Assembly: GCA_020740775.1 (NCBI GenBank)
Contig: JAHEWK010000012.1
Location: 124,001-188,000 of the forward strand
DNA: 64,000 nt
Source of the DNA: Ilyonectria destructans
Lineage: Eukaryota; Ascomycota; Sordariomycetes; Hypocreales; Nectriaceae
Direction of reading: 5' to 3'
The translations under genes and the position numbers were made by a program. The notes beneath the pieces were generated by a model. That model did no database searches and was not told the DNA's origin. It saw only the letters and a list, made by a program, of their open reading frames with translations. Shown piece after piece: positions 34,085 through 45,170 of this stretch (within the stretch, counting starts at the first letter, position 1; each line of letters opens with the position of its first letter).

Positions 34085-34327
34085 TTATGAAGAGCTAGTA
34101 GTGCTGATGGAAGCGTCCGAGTCAGGCTGGCTAGTAGGCGACGATTTGGTCGAAGCCGAGATGGAGCCAGAAGTGGAGAATGAAGAGTTGAAGCCGAACC
34201 GAGAGGGTTTGGTCTCGGTGGTGTTGGAGTTGCCGAAACGGTCCAGGACAGTGGAAGAGTCGTCGTCTCGCGTCATATCTAGAACGGAGAAGCGAAAGTT
34301 GACGTCTGAGAATGGGGGCAAATGCAA
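34085..34327 (-). CDS. Upstream 80-codon ORF, in frame with the following gene
   Basis: The frame reads from ATG 34327, with a second in-frame ATG at 34276 (MTRDDDSSTVLDRFGNSN), to TAA at 34087-34085. It then continues in the same frame through AAC GCC AAA to the ATG at 34075. Its codons are strongly C/G-ending, as in neighbouring genes, and the product is serine/threonine-rich. It could be a translated uORF, a separate small protein, the first part of a stop-readthrough protein, or an N-terminus cut off by a mutation or sequencing error. No canonical donor was seen that would splice out the stop. Confidence 0.45.
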   Translation of the reverse strand: MHLPPFSDVNFRFSVLDMTRDDDSSTVLDRFGNSNTTETKPSRFGFNSSFSTSGSISASTKSSPTSQPDSDASISTTSSS

Positions 34328-35100
34328 GACTCAGCAGTCTTTACTCTGTACTTCGTACTTCGAACTTGCTTCATGTGACATCCCGAAAGATGAGGAAGAC
34401 GACGGAAGCGGCAAAGCGTGACGGGGCTTGCGGGCCCGTGGGCCAACCAGGGAGTGTGGCGTCAGCTGCAAAAGTGGCTTGCACGCCGGGTTTCCATTGG
34501 CCTGCGCCTCGCTCGTCCCGCATCGGTGCCGCAAAGCGATATGCGAAATGACAACATGAGCTCGCACCGGGGCCAGTAGGAAGCGCATAAGGCCCCGAAA
34601 CCCCGAAGCTCCCGCGCAAAATCCACTAATCCGCTAATCCGCTGGCTGCTGCTCGCTGAGGTCATGCTGCCTGGGGCACCAAAGCAGTTCGTTCGCCTTT
34701 CGGCAGCCGGCGAGACAATGGCCAACGCCGCCACCGGAAATCCACCTCCATCTCCATCTCCATCTCCATTTCTATCAAACGTGAGACATCGCCGTTCGCC
34801 TTGTCTTCTTCGCTGGGCCAGCTCTCTCATTGTTATGTCTCGTTAGAGCCTTGCAGCCTTGCTTTCCCCGCAGTGCCGCAGCTGCTGTCTCCTCTGGCCG
34901 CTGGTCATGTTGTACACCCGAAGCTGCTCCAGAGGTCACTCGTTGCCCCCATGATATTGTTACCGTTACGATATTTCCATCGTCTCGCGCGCTCATAGCC
35001 CGCCGCCACCTAATCACACCCTCTTTCGAAGCCACCCCTTCTCCTCCTCCATCTCCTCCGCCTCCGATACTCCCGCCTCCCTCTGAGCCGGCGCCCGACG
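34328..35100. other. Divergent promoter region, unknown gene/NIPA transporter
   Basis: This 773-bp region lies between two genes transcribed away from each other. A CCATCT hexamer run sits at about 34,745-34,770. From 34,985 on, the sequence is CT/CCG-rich leader for the NIPA gene. No gene is recognised. Confidence 0.55.
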
Positions 35101-37334
35101 ATGTTGCGAGCCATTGTCGAGCCGCCAGGGCCTACGCTCGCCTCAAACGCCTGGCCAAGTTCCCTCGCCAGTGACGCGCCTAACGGTGGTGACTCCGACG
35201 GCGACCCGGGCGACAAGCTACAGGAATGGTCCTCAATAATTGGCATAGTCACTGCTATCGTGGGAAACGTCCTTATTGCTCTAGCCCTCAACGTGCAAAG
35301 ATATGCGCACATCCAGCTCCACAAAGAACGTCATCGGATACGACGGAGAGCCAAAGATGCATTGAAACGGGCGCAAAGCAAGAACCAGGCCGGCTCATAC
35401 GGCACCCTCGGTGGTGATCACAATGGCAATGGCTATCAGAATGGTGTAGGAAGCTCTGCAATCCTGCATGACGACCATGACGACGAAGGCGACGACAGCC
35501 ACGAATCCGACCCGTTGCGAAACTCCTTCCACTCTAGCATATCCAACGAGTCCAGCAGCGACGATGAACAAGATAAGCCTGCTTTGTCGTATCTCAGGTC
35601 GCCCTATTGGTGGCTGGGCCAAGTTCTCATTACGCTCGGCGAAATGGGCAACTTCCTAGCCTACGGCTTCGCACCGGCCTCTATCGTCTCGCCCCTCGGT
35701 GTTGTCGCCTTGATATCGAACTGCATCATTGCCCCCGCCATGTTCCACGAGAGATTTCGGGCTCGCGATTTCTGGGGTGTCGTCATTGCCGTCGGCGGTG
35801 TCGTTACCGTGGTGCTCAGCGCCAAGGGAGAGGAGACGAAGCTGAATCCCCACGACGTCTTGGACGCTATCACAACCCTCGGCTTTGAGATTTATCTAGG
35901 CGTCACCATTTTCCTCATTGTCGTCCTCATGTGGGCAAGCCCCAGGTACGGGAGACAGACGATCCTGATCGACTTGGGGCTTGTAGGCTTGTTCGGTATG
36001 TTACTCGCACTGGAAGATAGTACATGTGAGCTCGAGAGCTTGATGCTAACCATGAAATAGGCGGTTATACTGCCCTGGCCACCAAGGGCGTGTCCTCAAT
36101 GCTGTCCTCGACCCTCTGGCGAGCCTTTACCACGCCCGTCACCTACATCCTCATCCTTATCCTCCTCCTGACGGCCATCATGCAGATTCGCTACGTCAAC
36201 AAGTCTCTGCAGCGCTTCGACTCAACGCAGGTCATCCCGATCCAATTCGTCATGTTCACGCTTTGCGTCATCATCGGCAGCGCCGTCCTATACCGCGACT
36301 TCGAGCGAACGACGACTGAGCAGGCCGCCAAGTTTATCGGGGGCTGCTTGCTAACCTTCTTTGGCGTCTTCCTAATCACGAGCGGCCGGGAGCAGAGCCA
36401 CGACGATGACGACGCGTTATCAGACACCGAAGGCGTTGAGGAGACGATCGGTTTAGCTCGTCAGGACACGAATGGCATTACGTCGGGCCAGAATGGACAA
36501 GAGTTCCCAGCTCCCAAATCGCAATCGCGGCGATCAAGTCGGCTGTCACAGGCGAGCTATGTGGAAACGCTCCGCGTCGTCACGCCACATCACGATGGGG
36601 GCCTCCCATCTGTGAGGCTTCTGGGATCGAATGGTTTGCATAGCTCCCCTAGTCAGGACGCTCCGATCCACAGCAACCCATGGAAGGACGTGGGGGTCCC
36701 GTCTACTCCGCCTGGTCAAGGTATCAGGACATTCTCGGCCGATTCAGTCATGACGGCGCCTCTTGTAGATACAAGTGCAGGACCAACGACGGCAGCTTCG
36801 AATCCAACAACGCCGCTGAGAGATGTAGCTGCGCCAGATGGTGCCTTGCCTCCTCGTCCCAACCTCAGTCCGGTCAAATCAGGTGGCACCCATCACCGGT
36901 CCAGGACCTTCATCTCGCCGTCGCCGCTCTCCTCGACGGTTACGGCTGTCGTCAAGGACGCCTTCCTGCGCGCTACGGACGACCCCCGGCTTCGCAAGAC
37001 CTCCATGCGCCGCATCCGCTCGCATATCCGCGCCGGGCTCTTCTTTGGCGACGAGGACGACGCCTCGGCCGCAATGGTACCAGGGCAGGCCGTGGCCAAT
37101 GCATCCGAGGACGTGCTCGCCAGCGCCTTTGGCGAAACCGACGGCCCCGCCGACGATGGTGATCAGGAGGTACGGCGCCGCTCTCGCAGCGTGAGTGACA
37201 CCCTGGGCGACTTCTTTGGCGTGCGGCGCAAGCGGCGCAAGGACGACTACTTCTCGAGCGATGTCGAGGATGGCACCGCAGATCCCCGCTACCAAGACGA
37301 CGCGGCGGTTTCAAGACCTTACGCAAACCACTAG
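35101..37334 (+). CDS. NIPA-type magnesium transporter (DUF803 family), two exons
   Basis: Exons 35101-35995 and 36061-37334 give 722 residues. Proteins of this family transport Mg2+ across the plasma or endosomal membrane; the exact substrate here is unproven. The first membrane helix is WSSIIGIVTAIVGNVLIALA. A hydrophilic, acidic insert (about 75-165) separates it from WWLGQVLITLGEMGNFLAYG and FAPASIVSPLGVVALISNCI, the most family-specific segment. Further helices follow, including FWGVVIAVGGVVTVVLSA, IYLGVTIFLIVVLMW and YILILILLLTAIMQI, then FIGGCLLTFFGVFLIT. The last 280 residues are a serine/proline-rich cytosolic tail. The GT-AG junction restores GLFGGYTALATKG. The insert and long tail are usual in filamentous-fungal members. 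Confidence 0.9.
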
Positions 37335-38203
37335 TTATAATCGCCCCGTGCTCATTGCTCTTTTACGTTTCACCGAGACCTTCGTTCCTCGTTTTTAGCA
37401 TCGCCGTGCATATCTATTTTAGTTTGTTTTTTCTGGCCGGCGCCGGAGTCATTTCGCAGCCAGGGCTTCAAGCGTCGGCGTTTGGGTAGGTAGATCCGGT
37501 AGAAAGGGGGACCGACCAGTAAGGGAACAAATGCTTATTAGCAACTTGCTCTCTGGGTAACACTATTTTGGGGATTCGTTTCCGCTTTGGCACTTGACAG
37601 GATGACAATCGAGTTGGGCTTCCACAGAGGTATGCTGCTGTGTACGTACATTGAGGGACGAAAAGGGGGATGGGGGATGGACTACGTTACGAGACTGGAG
37701 GATTATTTACTACTGCTCTTCAGTTGTTGCAAACGAGCCTTGCTTCTTTTAATATTACAATGCTGGAGATTACCGTTGATTGATATGCACGTGAACAAAG
37801 ACGAGATGATCCTGAAATGAAGTTGTGGATCGGGTCACGCCGATCACGCTCGAACCGTTGTGTCGAAGAGCGCCCATGAGCCTTGTCATTTCCTGCTCCA
37901 TCGGTATTAGAACAACTCACATTTGGGTTCTCACCGATGAAGGATGAAAGAAAGGAGGAGAAGAATGAGAAGATCATTCTCCCACGTGCTTCCTCGGGTA
38001 CAGGAGCGGCCGCGCTCACATGTGTATGTTTATTGAACACGTCCACAACAACGTGATGCAGACCAACTGCGAAGAGCTTGAAGGGGGAAGGATGTGGAGC
38101 TGCAGCAGACTCAATCGGGCATCCGTCAATCTCTGGGTCTAATGTCCCTGCAGTTTGGCAGCCTGCGACCGCGAGGCCTTCCTGTATGTTTGCTGACCTG
38201 CTT

Positions 38204-38240
38204 GCTCGCTCGCTTGCTTGCTTGATTGATTGATTGCTTG
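38204..38240. repeat. Tetranucleotide simple repeat
   Basis: Units GCTC, GCTT and GATT succeed each other as degenerate tetramers. It is simple sequence with no inferred function. Confidence 0.75.
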
Positions 38241-40791
38241 CGAACCCTCCTCCTCTGTGGACCTTCCTTCGAGCCGGGGTGAGGAGGAGATCGCACCCGA
38301 ATCGGGCGACGGAAGCGCAACGGCTCCCCTGCGACGCCATCTTGATGGGAAATGGGACGTTTCCTCTTTCGCTCGAGACACCATGCTTTGACGTGTTTGA
38401 GCTTGTGAACTTTGTGAGCGTTCTAGCGTCTACTTCTGAAGCTAACCAGCTGGCGCTCAAAGGATCGTCGAAATGACAGCTTCATCCACGGTGCCCAACC
38501 TTTGACTCTAAGGTATCATCGTGCGTTTCTAAAAGGACACGTTAGTAACCGGTGATAAACTTTCCCAAAACCGCGTAACGACACTGCCGATCACGGCATC
38601 AAGCCAGGTCTTTGAAGCGAGGACCGCCGCTACTCACATTCGTGGTCCTAAACTCCGTCCCGACAGCAAGGTAGCGACGCTAAAAACCAGCCCTCTTTTG
38701 CTTTTGCAGGACCCGGGCTGGCGGGAAGCGACTCCATGGTGCAAATGGCATGTTTGTGGTAGCAATAGTGCTTAGGTACAACTGACAGATACTCGGCAGA
38801 TGGTATGGGATGGGTTCATGCCAGGGTTGAGGTAGCAAAGTCCAAAACCCCGCTGGTCTCAAGTGTACCCTCAGTCAGTCCAGGGAAGCCCAACTCCTCG
38901 GGAGCAGGACAACAGACGGATTGGTCAAGGGCCAGATACAGGCCAGCAACGGAACGCTCTCTAGTTCCCCGGCGCTAGCCCTCCGAAAGGCGGAGCTGGC
39001 GCAGCAGCAGGGAATGTCGACTTTTTGGGACAGTGGGCATTGAAGGTGGCCGGAACTTGGAAGGCTGGATGGCCGACAAGAAACTGGGTACAGGGTCGGG
39101 GCACAGGGATTTCGCATTGTCGAGCATGGAGATCAACCAGGGCCGAACGAGAGAGCCGGGTCGGATTTGGAGCGTCGTCCGGCACGAGGTGAGGCGGAGG
39201 AGGAGACGGAAGGCCGACCAGGGTATGCCGACTGTCTAATCGGGAATCTTTGTCAAGCTCTCCCACGTCCCTCCACGTCTCTCCACGGCCCCTCCACTTC
39301 TAGCGGGTGTCGTCTGCTCTGGTGGCTTTCTGTCGAGATAGCAAAGACCGAGGGGGGGCGGTGTCAAGCCATGTCCAGCGGGCTCCCGAGGAGGGAATCG
39401 TGGCTAAGCGGGAGTTTCACACGCATCGCGACCAGGAACTGTCACACCGACTTGTGCCTCGGGCCCAGGAGCTGCATAAATCGCGACGCCGTACATGGAC
39501 TCACAGAATTCCCGAGATGAGGGGAAGGATTTGCATATGCAGCAGCAAACATGCGGGCATCAGTTGGTTTGGGTTGGTGTGCGGCGCCTGTTACAGTTGG
39601 TGCCTTGCACCTGCGCCTGTGCCTGTGCCGGGCCTCAGTTGGTGCCTCAGTGCCTGCTGCGTCTGTCGTGCCTGCACCTACCTATGGTGCCTGCGCCTGT
39701 GCCTGCGGTGACCGTTGGAGTGGCCCAGGGACCCGTGGGCTTGGGAGAGGAGGGCCTTGTGGGGGAGACGAGGGTGAAGGATCATGGGTAAAGGATGTTG
39801 CTGCATTTGCCGCACAGTGGCCGCGCCCAGCGCCCAGCGCCCAGCGGCCGGGGTGCGAAGCGGACTGTGGGCAGGCGGGAGACTCGGCTTGGAGCCGAAG
39901 CCCTCTTGTAGGTGCGTCCGCACTTGCATTCGAGGGGACAGTTGGCGATTGGAGCGATTGAGGTCGGATTGCAACCCGGAGGATGGAGCTGCTTGCGAGC
40001 GCGAGGGTGCGTCAGTGGTCCAGTACGAGACCGAGAGCCACGGCTGGCAGATGGGCATCTAGAACGTGTAAGTGGTGGGTTAGATTGGTGTTAATTATCC
40101 TGGGGTCTCCTGGCTGAGGGTTTGCTTTGCGTTTTTGCTGGGGAGGGAGATGGAGATGAAAGGTTAAAATGATCCATGAATGGATGGCGACGAGGCGAAG
40201 ACTGGATGATTACGAGGACACGGATGACGGTTGCTTCCGCCCTCAAGATCCCGTGCTGCAATAACGCATAATAGCGTGCGGCAGGCACGAGGGCACACAG
40301 ACGTTCTTTCCGATCCATCCAGATCTCTCGCTCGTATGTACCTATGTAAATTATATTCAGCGCACGTACCTGCAACCCAAGTGTCCTACCCTAAAAGGGG
40401 AGTTAAACGTCAAGGAATCCAACAATGGGGTTTCTAATTACGAGCAAAGCGAGGGCAGCTGAACATCTGTCCTACCTAATGATGCCGCAGTTGTTTTTCT
40501 GAGCTTTCAGTCCCGGATCTTGGCTTACGAGGCGTCGTGGTGCATGAAAAGCCACCGGCAAGCGCCAACAGCCATTGGTCCCTTGCAAGTCACGGCTTGC
40601 ATCATCAACTTTAGGTGTAGGCAGCTTGTAGCCTACTCTCCCTAATGCTGCTCACCCCGACAAAATAGGCGACCAAAGACGGAGGTCGAGATACAGGAGG
40701 GAGGGAATGTAGTCCCACACAACACGGTTTGCAAGGTAGGCAGCAGCAAGCGAGTATGAGAGAATTCACTCGCTCAGTTTGCGAGCAAGCG

Positions 40792-40832
40792 GGCGTATGC
40801 GCATACGGGCATACGGGCATACACGGACATCT
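40792..40832. repeat. Short palindrome followed by GGGCATAC direct repeats
   Basis: CGTATGC at 40794-40800 meets its reverse complement GCATACG at 40801-40807, a perfect 14-bp palindrome. GGGCATAC then repeats twice more. Confidence 0.75.
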
Positions 40833-43800
40833 GTTGGTGATGGACGGCTGGACTTGTGCGTTCTTGGCTACTGTCGTCATCCGGCGGCGATGGGCTGGAT
40901 CCTTCCCGCCCCTCCCCTTCTCCTCCCCGGCCCCTCCTTGCCTCCTCTTGCCTCCTCTTTTCCTCCCGTATTGCTGATGGCCGATGGTTAATGTGGTCCC
41001 GGGGGTCTAAACTTACGTCTTGGGCCCTGCAATTGTGCTGACAGTGCTTTTTCCTTGGTGGTCCCGCCCATCCACACCAAATAAGAAAAAAGGTACAGGT
41101 CATGCAGACTGCTGCGTAGGGCAGGAACTCAGGGCAAGGGAGGGGCAGGATTTTCTGCATTGGAGAAGGTCAAGGAAAGAGGGCACACGTCACCCATCCA
41201 GGGCACTTTCCGTTTGTACAGCAGCACGCGCACGCTCTGGACGTACGACGGTGCGAGCCTAGGCTACAGAAGAAGCAAAACAGCAGGGACGTCCCACCCG
41301 ACGGGAAAAAGAAAGTCGAAAGAGCGGGCAGATCCTCACTGCCGGTATCCCATAGCTTCAACCTACGCGAGTCTCAGCTCTAATACCTACCTTAGCTCGC
41401 CAACCTCCATCCAAGTCCAAACAAATATCGGTCGGCACTTTCGTACCTGCGCGACGCAACGCAACGCGACACGTCCCAGCGCAGCAAGCGCGGCAAACTC
41501 AGTAAACGCAGAGAACACCACAGCGGGGGCCGCAAGGTCGTAATAGAAGCTTCCAAGGCTTCTGGCGCCCCTCCTTTGAGCCACGGCCACTCAGAACCGC
41601 AAGCCCAGTATCCAGTGCTTGGAGTCTACTGGCTCAGTCACGGGCAACTCCTACGGACCACTGCGCCCACGCTCCACCTGCTTCAGCCAAGAGGCGTTGT
41701 GGACCGCGACAGGGCATGAGGCCATCCACATTTCCCCTTGGTTTACCCCCGATGGTACTTCGTGTGTTTGGCTAAGCTCTGACCCTCTGTCCCTCTGGGC
41801 CACTTCGTCCCTGGGGTCCCTGAAAGCTCTGTGATGAGCTCTGCAGTCGCCGACTCTCAGTCGCGGTTTCACCTCTCGCCCACATTTGACCCCTTCGTTG
41901 CTCGGAGAGTCGGTGCTTCTCCCCTGACCGCTGAATGCGGCCCATATCCTGGCCCCTGTCTTGCTTGCTGACCCTTCGCTTCTACGACTGGCGCAGCAAG
42001 CAACTGGAGAACCAACAAGGTCTCCAGCAACAGAAGCACAAGGAAGACCATCCTAGGGCATCGCGTCTGTTGCGATACGCTTCGGGCTTTTACCTCAGCT
42101 CGGCCTGTCCTAGCATCCCTCCGCGTCACCACTCCGTACCAACACGACGATCCAAGTCTTGCCAGTTGGGGATTGGGGGGTTCCGCTGCCGACTTGGCCT
42201 CAATGAGTCGCGTCTGGTGCCACAATTTCGTTCATCCGTCCCAGCGTGGCGGGTCGTCAAGATGCACATGGCTAAAGACGTTTTGTTGCCATGTGCGCGG
42301 AGCACTCCGTACCTCCATGTTAACAATTTGGACCGGAGGGCACCAAGCCGGGTACCGCGCCGTCTGTGCGCTGGGCCGCTGCAGAAGAAACTGCCCAGCA
42401 AAGTCGCTTTACTAGTCCCAGGAGCCGTGTTTCTCCTGTCTGCTGGCTTGTTTCCCTCGTGGGGTTGGCCATGGAGGATGCTGCCCCTAGTTCTGGTCCC
42501 CTGCCCGCCACCCTTCTGAGACCTCCCGCCTCCCGTCCTCCCACTCTCCCGGTCAAGACTGGACGCCGAGTTTTCTTCTGACCTACCATATTGAGTCGAG
42601 TCTTGACGAAGGTTGGATTCATAAGGCAGGAATCGACGACTTTATCCTGGTCCATGTCGAATGCCAACCGCCTCGCCTTATCGGACTTTGACGACCATCC
42701 TCTCTGGGCTTGGGCGTGGTTTCCACGCAGCTTGTGCATCACCTGCCCGCCTCAAGACGTACCGGGATGTGCAGATGCAACAGGCGCACAAGATTCTGTC
42801 TAGAAACGGTCGTTTGTTGACGACAATCTATATGTCTGGCCTGACACAGGATGGATGCGTTTTTAGCCTTATTCAGCAGGATCTCGACCCTGAACAGCCA
42901 CGGCCCTCAAATCGACGCTACCATTGAGCCGACAGTTGAGGCGTTGTTGTTTGGGTGACGTGCCCAAGCAACTATCACCTTGAGGCAATATGCGATGTGG
43001 CCCCATGTAGTCTCTCGCCCAGTCGCAGTTTGTCTCAACTCGCCCGGGCTGAGGCTAAAAACGCACCACAACTGTTCACGATCCCTAAGCCCTTCGCCCA
43101 AGACCCGCCCGAGGATGACGCTCTAGCGCCATCCGGATGGTTGCGTCAACTAGTTCGGTCGAGCTTTGGGAGCTCAAGCACTGTCGTCGCTGGTAGCTTC
43201 CTGAGCCACCGGCTTCACCCACTTGGCGCTGACGGCGCAGGCACACAAACTTGGAGACGGCGTGGTAAATCTTATTACCTTTTGGAGCGGCGCAGTACTG
43301 CGTACGGCACAGCACATCCAAACATCCTCAAGCGCAAAAAGTCGACCAGCAGCGCGGCTTGTGGGAAAGGGCTCCGAGACTGTGGGTGGGAATGAGGTGG
43401 TGGGGTACGACAACCTGGGAATACCCTTGTCATTTCACCGACCATCCTCCCGTACGCTCAGTTGGTGCTTCTGCTTCTGCTTCTCTTCGAAATGTCTTTC
43501 TTCTTCCAGTGTCTCTCATCCGCTGCCGCTGCCGCCGTCGCCGCCGCGTCAATATCGCTCCACCGGAACCCAATGCCCATCAGCCTGCGACGTCGATTGT
43601 TCTCCAGTGCACCTTCGCCAAAGTCGACTCTGCAGGGCATTGTTTCCATCCCCTCCCTTTCCGTGGTCGGGGTTGGCGGAGCTGTCCTGTGCTTCCGTAC
43701 GGTTCCTCTGCGTCGATGCAGAGCCTGCACTGTACGGGGACCCTGTCCGCACACGACGCGCATGTACCCACGCGCGACTACGTCAGTTAGTCTTAGACGG

Positions 43801-45170
43801 TACGGACCCCACCCACTCCGTAGACCGTACCTCGTTGACCCTCAGTGGAGCTGCTGCGGCTTCGTTCCTGCATTGCTCAGGGAGCCGGTCCCTCGCAGGC
43901 CAGCCGACTAGGGGAAAACTGGGCTAGAAGTGGTGCCTCGGTGCAAGACGGCAGGGCCTATAGGCCCTGCAAGACGCGGCCGGTATCACTGCATGCTCTG
44001 CTGCTCCTGGATGGTGCTTGGTACGGCACCCAACTAACTCGATGAGCCAGCTTCGAAACAAAACCCACTTGCTGATCCTTCCGATGCCCGTTGTTTTGAT
44101 GGACACTTGCCATGTCCTGCCTCGCCTGTCTTAGCCTGCGGCACACAGCAGCAGAGCTTGGACTCTCTGATGGCATCGCGATTTATGTAGTACATCCCGT
44201 ACCTGCGCGCTGTGGCCGCCCGATCCTGGTCCTATAGGGAAGCCTCCTAATATGCTCCTCAGCCGTGGTGCTTTGGGATTCCGTCTTCTTCTCTGTCATC
44301 CGGTGGTAGAGAGCACGCCAGTCTTAGCGGTCGATCGACGCATATCGAACCGCCCAGCCATCGGCACCGGCTCTCCCTCCTGTTATTGCTTCTGTCGGCT
44401 TGACGATTTTTTTCCTTTTTTAACTTTGCCTTTTCCGACTTTGCCTTTTCGTTTCTTGACGTGTGTCGTGTGTGTGGGTGTTTGCGGCATCCACCACCAC
44501 CGCCTCGGTCTTGTTGAGACGCGGCAGTGCCGCCCTCCAGCAAACTCACCCGTTGGCTTCTCTGAGTTGACGCGCGCAGTCGCGCAGTCGCACCACAACC
44601 AACCTCAGGTCGCCTTACCGGGACTCCAACATCGCATGAGACTTCGGAAGCCGTACAGTGCCCCGTTGGCCGTCTGATCGATCCCTTCCTGCTAGGCGGG
44701 CCCCTGCTGCGACCTCCCCCCAGATTCCCGGGGTTGTGTCCGTCGGGCTAGGCCAACCCAACCACGACGTTCCGGCGAGGGTTCCCCTGGACCAACACCC
44801 TAGTTCTTCCTAGCCCCCAGCTCCAGGCTTGTCTAATCTTGGGAGGGTACCAGTCGCCTTGCCCCCAAGATTGCATCAATCTCTTTGCTCCCAGGCCATC
44901 TTATATTATACATAGCTCCGTCACCTTGCCCGTCCTGGTCCCTCCCCCACCTTCTTCTGCAACGGGATCGATCTTGGTCTGCCTCCTCCTACACCTTTCG
45001 CCTCTCTCCTGTCGCATCTGCGGCGTCGCAGAACCTCTCGTTTCCTCTCACTGCTCTTCGGATCAACATAACAACACATCATCAACTCTGGATCTGGATA
45101 ATCGACTATTCCCCAGAGGGCACGCCTCGCCGTCGCCCTCTGCCTCTTAGAGGCCCCCCGAGACGCCGCC

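Larger units (their letters stand above)
37335..45170. other. 7.8-kb interval without a supported gene
   Basis: Many open frames occur, for example 37720-38460 minus (246 codons), 41935-42519 plus and 43223-43927 plus. They overlap each other in opposing frames, lack domains and show no steady third-position bias. Simple repeats include TTGC/TTGA tetramers at about 38,204-38,240, CGCCCAG units at about 39,824-39,845 and a palindrome with GGGCATAC repeats at about 40,792-40,830. The interval probably contains the 3' end of the NIPA gene and a long regulatory region or 5' leader of the CRIB gene. A non-coding RNA cannot be excluded. Confidence 0.5.

Noticed and set aside
13901..37334. Secondary-metabolite or other functional gene cluster
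   Set aside because: The neighbours are unrelated housekeeping genes on mixed strands, with no backbone enzyme, pathway regulator or dedicated transporter.
37720..38460. 246-codon minus-strand open frame in the 7.8-kb gap
   Set aside because: It contains translated simple repeats (tetramer run near 38,220) and no recognisable domain.
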